Of a stretch of 27,876 nucleotides of DNA, positions 21,525-27,000 are shown in pieces (position 1 is the stretch's first letter; each line of letters opens with the position of its first letter). The position numbers and the translations under genes were made by a program. The notes under the pieces are model-generated. The model was not told the DNA's origin, ran no database searches, and saw only the letters and a list, made by a program, of their open reading frames with translations. Source of the DNA: Candidatus Levyibacteriota bacterium (GTDB lineage Bacteria; Patescibacteriota; Microgenomatia; Levybacterales; UBA12049); the NCBI GenBank assembly GCA_023245515.1, contig JAHFKE010000004.1, forward strand, positions 1 through 27,876, read 5' to 3'.

Positions 21525-22058
21525 ATGAAAAAGAATATCTTTGGAAGAAAATTAAAACGGGATACCAACGAACGAAAAGCTCTTTTTAAGAACTTGCTGA
21601 CCTCACTCGTTTTGGAGGAGCGTATTAAAACAACACCTGCAAAAGCTAAGGCTATCAAGGCGGCAGCAGATAAATTGGTCACGAAAGCTAAGAAGGGTGG
21701 AGAAGAGGCGATGCGTAGCTTAGCACCTGATGTGAATCACAATGCCGTCGTTAAGCTCGTTGGGGATATTGCTCCCCGTTTTGCAGGGAGACAGGGGGGA
21801 TACACAAGGATTATAAGGGTCGGAAGACGTATTGCTGACAATTCTCCTCAGGCTCTTATGGAGTGGGTCGAGAAAAAAGTGGTAGTAGTTAAAGAAGATC
21901 TGAAAAAAACTAAAGATGCGAAAGTTAAAGAGGAAGTAAAGAAAGAGACAAAGAAAGCTAAAGTTTCAGCAAAGCCTGAGAAGGTAAAGAAAGAAGTCAA
22001 GCTAAAAGAAGAAAAAAAGGAAAAGAAAGATAAGAAAGTAGCAACAAAGAAAAAATAA
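21525..22058 (+). CDS. rplQ: 50S ribosomal protein L17 with basic C-terminal tail
   Basis: 177 residues. L17 core at 1-117: KLKRDTNERKALFKNLLTSL, ERIKTTPAKAKAIKAAADKL, GGYTRIIRVGRRIADNSPQA. A tail of about 60 residues made mostly of Lys, Glu, Val and Ala follows (118-177), net basic, absent from ordinary L17 (about 115-130 residues). L17 sits at the tunnel exit. The ATG directly follows eight T of the terminator-like hairpin, with no Shine-Dalgarno. rplM follows after one base. Confidence 0.96.
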   Translation: MKKNIFGRKLKRDTNERKALFKNLLTSLVLEERIKTTPAKAKAIKAAADKLVTKAKKGGEEAMRSLAPDVNHNAVVKLVGDIAPRFAGRQGGYTRIIRVGRRIADNSPQALMEWVEKKVVVVKEDLKKTKDAKVKEEVKKETKKAKVSAKPEKVKKEVKLKEEKKEKKDKKVATKKK

Positions 22059-22059
22059 T

Positions 22060-22488
22060 ATGAATCAAGCAGCAATGACACAAGCAACAAAGGCATCAGA
22101 TGTGCAGAGAGCATGGCATCTGATTGATTTTAAAGAAAAAGTATTGGGAAGGACATCGACAAATGTTGCCAATCTTTTGATGGGAAAAGGGAAAGCTTAC
22201 TTTGTGCGCAACCTAGATTGTGGAGATTATGTTGTTGTTATTAATGCAAAAAATGTTAAGGTAACGGGGAAAAAAGAGGATCAGAAGAAATACTACAGGC
22301 ATTCTGGGTATCCAGGAGGATTCAGAGAGGAAACGCTTAAAGAGCTAAGGCAGAGAAGGCCTGAAGAAGTTATTGTCCATGCGGTAAAAGGTATGCTTCC
22401 GCAGAATAAGTTGCGCGATAGGATGCTTACCAGATTATTCGTTTTCGCAGGAGAAGAGCACAAGTACGGTGATAAGTTTAAAAGTTGA
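22060..22488 (+). CDS. rplM: 50S ribosomal protein L13
   Basis: 142 residues. An N-terminal stretch of about 15 residues, then AWHLIDFKEKVLGRTSTNVA, GDYVVVINAKNVKVTGKKED, KKYYRHSGYPGGFREETLKE, and VKGMLPQNKLRDRMLTRLFV. L13 is an early 50S assembly protein. It forms the usual pair with rpsI. It ends AGT TGA, and these last bases are the first word of the following heptamer tract, so the repeat provides the stop codon. Confidence 0.97.
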   Translation: MNQAAMTQATKASDVQRAWHLIDFKEKVLGRTSTNVANLLMGKGKAYFVRNLDCGDYVVVINAKNVKVTGKKEDQKKYYRHSGYPGGFREETLKELRQRRPEEVIVHAVKGMLPQNKLRDRMLTRLFVFAGEEHKYGDKFKS

Positions 22489-22559
22489 GGGATGAGAAAT
22501 GAGAGTTGAGAAATAAAAATATTTTTCAACTTTCAACTTTCAACTTTCAACTCAACATT
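22483..22559. repeat. Heptamer repeat hairpin between rplM and rpsI
   Basis: Eleven consecutive 7-nt words fill 77 nt: AGTTGAG GGATGAG AAATGAG AGTTGAG AAATAAA AATATTT, four perfect TTCAACT, then CAACATT, ending at the rpsI ATG (22560). AGTTGAGAAA pairs with TTTTTCAACT (one G-U), giving a hairpin. The tract starts inside the last rplM codons and includes its TGA stop. Confidence 0.85.
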
Positions 22560-23039
22560 ATGGCAGAAGAAGTAAAAGAAATAAAAAGAAATAAAACACA
22601 GAAAAAGGATTATACCTTTGCTGTTGGAAGGCGCAAGGAGTCTGTTGCTCGTGTGCGTTTATATCAAAAGGTGAAAGAGGAGCTTGTTTGGGCAGATCAT
22701 TCTGTTAAGAAAGGCGACATTTTTGTCAATGAAAAACCGATTGCAGAGTATTTCTCAGGAGATGTTTCTTGCCATCTTTATACTGAACCTCTTCGGATAA
22801 CCAATGCGCATCAGCAGGGATATGCGTTCACAATCAAAGTTGCAGGCGGCGGCCCTTCAGGTCAATTGCAGGCAGTAGTAGCAGGAATTTCTAATGCTCT
22901 AATTAAAGTTGATTCTGAAAAGAACAGAGGCATTTTGAAGAAGAAGGGTTTTCTTACCCGCGATTCAAGGATCCGTGAAAGAAGAGTCGTTGGTATGGGT
23001 GGAAAATCGAGAAGGAAAAAGCAATCTCCGAAGCGTTAA
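22560..23039 (+). CDS. rpsI: 30S ribosomal protein S9
   Basis: 159 residues from ATG 22560 (MAEEVKEIKRNKTQKKDYTF); the ATG 18 codons upstream would translate the repeat tract. The core is AVGRRKESVARVRLY, FVNEKPIAEYF, GQLQAVVAGISNALIKVDSE, and the conserved tail GMGGKSRRKKQSPKR whose last Arg reaches the P-site tRNA. It is longer than the usual 130 because of a short N-terminal extension and an insert of about 12 residues (KVKEELVWADHSVKKG) before the second strand. Last gene of the ribosomal block. Confidence 0.97.
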   Translation: MAEEVKEIKRNKTQKKDYTFAVGRRKESVARVRLYQKVKEELVWADHSVKKGDIFVNEKPIAEYFSGDVSCHLYTEPLRITNAHQQGYAFTIKVAGGGPSGQLQAVVAGISNALIKVDSEKNRGILKKKGFLTRDSRIRERRVVGMGGKSRRKKQSPKR

Positions 23040-23065
23040 GAAGCTTAAGTCGTTGTCCCCCTTTT

Positions 23066-23494
23066 TTATTCCTGTGTTACTACGTAAGTTCCGCCGATTA
23101 TATCGTGGAGGGCACGCTTTTTCTTATTAAAGATAATTATCACGTAACCCATAAACAAAGTAAGATTATCAGCAGATCTTCCCAAAAGTTCGCGGAGAAC
23201 GACTTGTTTAAGGGTTGGCTTCTTAAAATTCCTATTTACCACCTTTAACTTGAGGAATTTTTTACCCGGTGTCGCACCGCTTTTATTAACGAAGTAGATA
23301 TTGTAAAGGAACAAAATAGTCCATGTCAGTGTCCCAAATGCTTTATTGTCTCTGTGTCCCTGGAAGAGAAGAGTAAAAAGTGAATATAGAGTAAAGGAGA
23401 TGGTGATGATAATGACCAGGTCGATAGTAAACGCATCAAATCTTTTCCAAAAGCCTACGTAATGCATGTCGGATGTCCGTATGTTCTGCTTCAT
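23066..23494 (-). CDS. RDD family membrane protein
   Basis: 142 residues from the ATG at 23494 (MKQNIRTSDMHYVGFWKRFD); a TTG five codons upstream is less likely. RDD-family residues R18, D20 and D25 sit in FWKRFDAFTIDLVIII, the start of the first of about three membrane helices; SGATPGKKFLKLKVV and the closing ALHDIIGGTYVV are also family hallmarks. Function of RDD proteins is mostly unknown; some act in ion exchange. It converges on rpsI with a 26-nt gap and shares a promoter region with the plus-strand gene at 23555. Confidence 0.85.
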   Translation of the reverse strand: MKQNIRTSDMHYVGFWKRFDAFTIDLVIIITISFTLYSLFTLLFQGHRDNKAFGTLTWTILFLYNIYFVNKSGATPGKKFLKLKVVNRNFKKPTLKQVVLRELLGRSADNLTLFMGYVIIIFNKKKRALHDIIGGTYVVTQE

Positions 23495-23512
23495 ATTCAC
23501 TTTTCTCAATTT

Positions 23513-23522
23513 ATTATATAAT
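23513..23522. promoter_or_regulatory. Shared palindromic -10 for divergent genes
   Basis: ATTATATAAT is a perfect palindrome that reads TATAAT on both strands: 23518-23513 toward the RDD gene (18 nt to its ATG) and 23517-23522 toward the gene at 23555 (32 nt to its ATG). No convincing -35 box is visible on either side. Confidence 0.5.
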
Positions 23523-23554
23523 AGACAGAATTAAGTCGATGGGGCAAAATATAT

Positions 23555-24568
23555 ATGTTGTTTAAAGATCCTTTCATCCGCAATTTGGAGGCAGAAGCAT
23601 ACCGTGAAAATTTTCTCGTTTCTGCTATAGTTAGTATTTTTGTCATACGAATTTTTCTCAAAATTACAAATTATCCTAGCCTTGGTTCGGGAGACTTTCA
23701 CATAGCGCACATGTTGTTCGGTGGTCTTTTTATGCTATCTTCTATTATTGTCCTTCTTTCTTTTCTGAACAAAGCTACGGTTAGCTTGGCATCTATTTTA
23801 GGAGGAATTGGTTTTGGTGCGTTTATTGATGAGCTTGGTAAATTTATAACACGCGATAATGACTATTTTTTCCAGCCGACAATTGCTTTTATCTATATCA
23901 TTTTCGTCCTGCTTTATCTTCTGACAAGGCTTATTCCACGATATAGGGCAATCTCTCAGAGGGAGTATCTTATTAATGCGATTGAGATGATTAAAGAATC
24001 TGCAATTAGTGATTTTGATATCGAGGACGAAAAGCGGGCAAAGGAATACCTTGAGAAAAGTGATTCAAAAAATTACGTTGTGCAAGCAGCAAAGAAATTG
24101 CTTGCAAGGATTGAGCGATCTCCAAGCTCTCGCCCTAATATTTTTGCTAAATTTAGAATCTTATTTCGCGTATGGTATTACAAAATTGCCCGTTCAGGGA
24201 TGGTCTTAAACTTTATCCTTATTTTCCTAGTGGTCCAAACGCTCAGGCTATTTTTGCAATCGGCCTCTCTCTTTGCGTTCAAGCCATCACTGCCGTTTTA
24301 TGAATGGGGACAGCTACTCTCATCTCTCCTTGCTGGAGCTTTTATCCTCATAGGGTTTTTAATTTTACGGTTTTCTAAATTTGAAGCGTATCGCTTTTTC
24401 AGAATCGCGATGCTGATAACAATTTTATTAACAGAATTTTTTGCCTTTATGAAATTTCAATGGTACGAGCTCATCGGTCTTGCGGCCAACTTGTTTATTC
24501 TAGGTGTTATTAATTACACTATGCTGATGGAACGGATCAAGAGTAAAAAACATGTGTTGCAAAAGTAA
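23555..24568 (+). CDS. Conserved-looking 8-helix membrane protein, function unknown
   Basis: 337 residues. Hydrophobic segments at about 20-37, 49-72, 74-92, 105-127, 216-234, 250-271, 282-299 and 304-325, with an 85-residue charged cytoplasmic-type domain between the fourth and fifth. Polar residues inside or next to membrane segments stand out: H49 and H52 (FHIAHMLFGG) and D92, E93, K96 (GFGAFIDELGKF), which could form a metal or proton site. I do not recognise the family. It is divergent from the RDD gene and followed by the metK riboswitch. Confidence 0.7.
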   Translation: MLFKDPFIRNLEAEAYRENFLVSAIVSIFVIRIFLKITNYPSLGSGDFHIAHMLFGGLFMLSSIIVLLSFLNKATVSLASILGGIGFGAFIDELGKFITRDNDYFFQPTIAFIYIIFVLLYLLTRLIPRYRAISQREYLINAIEMIKESAISDFDIEDEKRAKEYLEKSDSKNYVVQAAKKLLARIERSPSSRPNIFAKFRILFRVWYYKIARSGMVLNFILIFLVVQTLRLFLQSASLFAFKPSLPFYEWGQLLSSLLAGAFILIGFLILRFSKFEAYRFFRIAMLITILLTEFFAFMKFQWYELIGLAANLFILGVINYTMLMERIKSKKHVLQK

Positions 24569-24586
24569 TTTTCCTATGATATCCTG

Positions 24587-24700
24587 TTCTCTAAGCATCA
24601 AGAGATCTCCCGCTTGGCGGGGGGCAGCAACCCTTCGAGAGACAAAAGTCTTCGTATGGGTGCTAACTCCTGAAGGAGGATGTGGTTCTCAGTGAGAGAG
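24587..24700 (+). promoter_or_regulatory. SAM riboswitch aptamer (SAM-I type, short P2)
   Basis: SAM-I (S-box) landmarks occur in order: CATCAAGAGA (24596-24605), GCAGCAACC (24624-24632) and GGTGCTAACTCC (24659-24670). P1: GCATC (24595-24599) with GATGT (24679-24683). P2: CTCCCGC with GCGGGGG closed by TTG only. P3: CCC with GGG around a CGAGAGAC/GTCTTCG arm. P4: CTCC/GGAG with loop TGAA. The tiny P2 loop cannot form the usual S-box pseudoknot. Its position directly before metK supports SAM sensing. Confidence 0.8.
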
Positions 24701-24709
24701 CAAAATTAG

Positions 24710-24742
24710 AACTCTCGCTTCTCAGTGAGAGTTTTTTGTTTT
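24710..24742 (+). terminator. Riboswitch-controlled terminator before metK
   Basis: AACTCTC (24710-24716), loop GCTTCTCAGT, GAGAGTT (24727-24733), then a T-rich run to 24742 and the metK ATG at 24743. CTCTC (24712-24716) can instead pair with GAGAG at 24696-24700, and AGAAC (24708-24712) with GTTCT (24685-24689), giving antiterminators. The sequence TTCTCAGTGAGAG occurs twice (24686-24698 and 24719-24731), providing the two rival partners. Confidence 0.75.
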
Positions 24743-25855
24743 ATGGCGAACTATCTTTTTACATCCGAATCAGTTTGCGCAGGACATCCTGATAAAATCT
24801 GCGATAGAATCAGCGACGCAATAGTTGATGCTGCGCTTGCGCAAGACCCCGGTTCCCGTACCGGTATTGAGACAGTTGCAGGTGCAAATCAGATTTGTCT
24901 TTTTGGCGAGATCAAGACAAATGCTCAAATTGACTATGAGAAGGTTGCCCGTGAAGCTGTAGAGCGATTGGGATATGTTGTTCCAGCGTGGGGCTTTAGC
25001 CAAGAGTCCTCTTTTACTAATGATATCCATCAGCAGTCTCCTGAAATTGCCATGGGCGTTGATCAGGATGGGGCGGGGGATCAGGGTATGATGTTTGGGT
25101 ATGCTTGTGATGAGACGCCTGAGCTTATGCCTTTGCCAATCAGATTAGCCCATGCGTTGGCACAGAGAATTGATACAGTGCGTGAGCAGAAGGAGCTTAA
25201 GTGGCTTCGACCCGATGGTAAATCGCAGGTAACTATACGCTATGAAGGAGATAGGCCTGTTGCTATAGAAAAGCTTGTGGCAGCTGTGGCGCATGATGAA
25301 AAAACAAGCGCAAAAAAGGTGCGCTCTGATGTTATAAAATCCATTTTTACTCCCGTACTGGATTATTACAAATTGGCACTCCCAAAAGATGAAGACATTG
25401 TTGTCAATGGCACTGGCTTATGGCATATTCCCGGTCCTGAATCGGATGCAGGATTGACCGGGCGTAAAATCGTAGTCGATACTTACGGAGGATATGCACG
25501 TGTTGGGGGAGGAGCTTTTAGCGGTAAAGATCCTAGTAAGGTTGACCGTAGCGGTGCATATGCAGCGCGCTACATTGCTAAAAATATTGTTGCAGCTGGA
25601 CTTGCCAAAAAATGCGAAGTTGGGCTTGCCTATGTCATTGGTCAGCCGAGACCCCTGATGCAAACGATCGAAACATTCGGAACAGCTACGGTGAGTGAAA
25701 AAGCCCTTCGTGCTTTCAAGGATAAACTTATCGACACGTCGGTGAGAGCGATTATCGATACGCTTAATCTTGCACGTCCTATCTATGGTGCGACTGCAGC
25801 ATATGGTCACTTCGGACGGGACGGCTTTCCGTGGGAGAAGGTTGTTAGCATATAA
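24743..25855 (+). CDS. metK: S-adenosylmethionine synthetase
   Basis: 370 residues from MANYLFTSESVCAGHPDKIC at ATG 24743; the GTG six codons upstream is inside the terminator. Landmarks: GHPDK (14-18), the GxxQDPxSRTGIE region, DQDGAGDQGMMFGYA, GGRxxVVDTYGG-like GRKIVVDTYGGYARVGGGAF, and SGKDPSKVDRSGAYAARYIA. It makes SAM from ATP and methionine in the cytosol. Control by the SAM riboswitch upstream gives direct product feedback. Its presence shows that this organism makes its own SAM if methionine is supplied. Confidence 0.98.
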   Translation: MANYLFTSESVCAGHPDKICDRISDAIVDAALAQDPGSRTGIETVAGANQICLFGEIKTNAQIDYEKVAREAVERLGYVVPAWGFSQESSFTNDIHQQSPEIAMGVDQDGAGDQGMMFGYACDETPELMPLPIRLAHALAQRIDTVREQKELKWLRPDGKSQVTIRYEGDRPVAIEKLVAAVAHDEKTSAKKVRSDVIKSIFTPVLDYYKLALPKDEDIVVNGTGLWHIPGPESDAGLTGRKIVVDTYGGYARVGGGAFSGKDPSKVDRSGAYAARYIAKNIVAAGLAKKCEVGLAYVIGQPRPLMQTIETFGTATVSEKALRAFKDKLIDTSVRAIIDTLNLARPIYGATAAYGHFGRDGFPWEKVVSI

Positions 25856-25872
25856 TTCAGGAATATGAATTT

Positions 25873-26439
25873 TTATGCTTTATTTTCTTCAAGGAGTTGC
25901 TGTGCGAAGTTATATCCCCAATATAAAGATATCCTCGAATAGTCCAGCAATTTCTTCTTCTTGATTTTGTGATTCTTGATACGAAACTCTTTCAAGCTGA
26001 CTTTGTTATCGATGTTCTCAATAATGATAGTAACTATTTTGACTAAAAGAGGCGTTGAAGATAGTTTACCTTTAGAAGTAAGTGAGAGAGTTTTTTTCTG
26101 CATTTTCTTGATAAATCGCTTGTCAGCAGGTAGGGAGTAAGGGGCAGAATTTGTATTCAAAGATCTCTCTTTCAGATAAATGTTAAAGCCATAGGTTAGG
26201 AGAGCGTAAAGAAAAGATAAGATGTATGTATCTTGTATTTCTTCAGGTTCTAGAGGCGGGTCATAAACGAGCGCTGCAAATCCTCCACTCAGTATGTAGC
26301 AAGAATTTGCCACCTCATCACTTAGAAAGAATTTTGAAAGACTACTATCGTTGGTGTATTGATCTGTGAGGTTGAAGATCTCTCCTGCAATGAGCATCGC
26401 CTGTTCCTCAAAGGCAAAGGAGCTAGCTGTTCTGTTCAT
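25873..26439 (-). CDS. Hypothetical protein, function unknown
   Basis: 188 residues, starting at the ATG read from 26439. It seems soluble and mostly helical, with one moderately hydrophobic stretch (ILSFLYALLTYGFNIYL, about residues 88-104) and a Lys-rich segment near the C terminus (KNHKIKKKKLLDYSRI). I recognise no family or motif. It converges with metK (17-nt gap, no clear terminator) and diverges from the structured leader of the DUF378 gene. A TATAAT box ends 6 nt before the ATG, predicting a leaderless mRNA, which supports it being real. Confidence 0.55.
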   Translation of the reverse strand: MNRTASSFAFEEQAMLIAGEIFNLTDQYTNDSSLSKFFLSDEVANSCYILSGGFAALVYDPPLEPEEIQDTYILSFLYALLTYGFNIYLKERSLNTNSAPYSLPADKRFIKKMQKKTLSLTSKGKLSSTPLLVKIVTIIIENIDNKVSLKEFRIKNHKIKKKKLLDYSRISLYWGYNFAQQLLEENKA

Positions 26440-26445
26440 GGATGT

Positions 26446-26451
26446 ATTATA
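26446..26451 (-). promoter_or_regulatory. -10 box for the unknown gene at 26439
   Basis: On the minus strand TATAAT (26451-26446) lies 6 nt before the ATG at 26439. No good -35 is seen at 16-18 nt. The spacing matches the other predicted leaderless genes in the window. Confidence 0.5.
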
Positions 26452-26467
26452 TATTAAAAATTCTATA

Positions 26468-26495
26468 TTGACCTAAGCTGATTTTTTTATATAGA
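26468..26495 (+). promoter_or_regulatory. Candidate promoter for the DUF378 leader
   Basis: TTGACC (26468-26473), 16 nt, TATAGA (26490-26495, 4/6). Predicted start about 26502, giving a leader of about 217 nt before the DUF378 ATG, almost all of it in four hairpins. Confidence 0.45.
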
Positions 26496-26511
26496 CTGGT
26501 AGGAGAGAGTA

Positions 26512-26698
26512 TAAGCTCGCCTAAGCTTACTTCAAGCCTTTTCAGCCCGCCTAGCCGGCGAGGCTGGTACTATTCGTACACGGCTTGAAGAGCCCCGCCT
26601 GCAAACGCCTTGAGCGTTAGCGACTGGCGGGCAGGGCTTGAGCGGCGGTTTAAGAAGCTCTAAGACTCTCTCGCTAGTGCGGTTCGTTAAGAGCTTCT
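26512..26698 (+). ncRNA. Candidate structured RNA: four hairpins before DUF378 gene
   Basis: A GC-rich island in an AT-rich gap. A: TAAGCT (26512-26517)/AGCTTA (26524-26529). B: CTTCAAGCC (26530-26538)/GGCTTGAAG (26582-26590) enclosing a 9-bp arm (26543-26551 with 26557-26566, bulged A26561) and GTAC/GTAC (26567-26570, 26576-26579). C: 26591-26602 with 26627-26638, 11 bp and one mismatch, enclosing AACGC/GCGTT (26604-26608, 26614-26618). D: AGAAGCTCT (26653-26661)/AGAGCTTCT (26690-26698), ending two bases before the Shine-Dalgarno. It may be a cis-regulatory leader, an independent RNA or a cluster of palindromic repeats. No known RNA family was recognised. Confidence 0.5.
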
Positions 26699-26700
26699 AA

Positions 26701-26713
26701 AAAGGGGGGTGAT
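26701..26713 (+). promoter_or_regulatory. Near-complete Shine-Dalgarno of DUF378 gene
   Basis: AAAGGGGGGTGAT matches the full anti-SD complement AAAGGAGGTGAT almost throughout, ending 5 nt before the ATG at 26719. It is by far the longest Shine-Dalgarno in the window and it sits just after hairpin D of the leader. Confidence 0.7.
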
Positions 26714-26718
26714 TTTTA

Positions 26719-26943
26719 ATGAAATCAGGGAAATTGTTGCACGTAGTAACTTTTAGTCTCCTTCTCGTAGGAGGTCTCAACTGGGGACTAGTCGGATTTT
26801 TTAACTTTGATCTGGTGCAGACACTACTTGGATCTTGGCCAATGGCCGTTCAGGTTGTCTACTCTCTCGTCGGGTTATCTACCGTGTATGTTTTGTTCAC
26901 TCACGCAAGTGATTGCAAAATGTGTAGTGGTAAGAAAAAGTAA
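26719..26943 (+). CDS. DUF378 family small membrane protein
   Basis: 74 residues. The DUF378 pattern is clear: LLLVGGLNWGLVGFFNFDLV (residues 14-33), LLGSWPM, VVYSLVGLSTVYVLF. Two membrane helices are predicted at about 8-28 and 44-61. The C-terminal tail HASDCKMCSGKKK adds a His and a CxxC pair that might bind metal, not a part of the family core I know. Function of the family is unknown. Translation should be strong given the Shine-Dalgarno. Terminator-like inverted repeats follow directly. Confidence 0.85.
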   Translation: MKSGKLLHVVTFSLLLVGGLNWGLVGFFNFDLVQTLLGSWPMAVQVVYSLVGLSTVYVLFTHASDCKMCSGKKK

Positions 26944-26946
26944 AAT

Positions 26947-27000
26947 AATAAAAAACAACTCTCTTTATATTGTGAATGCTGCCCGGAGTTGTTTTTTATT
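26947..27000. terminator. Bidirectional terminator between DUF378 and M50-like genes
   Basis: AATAAAAAACAACTC (26947-26961) and GAGTTGTTTTTTATT (26986-27000) are perfectly complementary over 15 bp with a 24-nt loop. The A-run and T-run flanks let it work in both directions for these convergent genes. It overlaps the stop codon of the minus-strand gene. Confidence 0.8.

Noticed and set aside
23031..23067. Terminator between rpsI and the RDD gene
   Set aside because: Only a 5-bp stem (TTAAG/CTTAA, 23036-23048) is seen and the T-run comes 13 nt later; too weak to list.
26502..26718. tRNA, tmRNA or SRP RNA in the GC-rich hairpin region
   Set aside because: No cloverleaf with CCA-type acceptor, T-loop GGTTCGAATCC or SRP GGAA-tetraloop/AGCA core could be found; the GGTTCGTTA at 26681 lacks the T-arm pairing.
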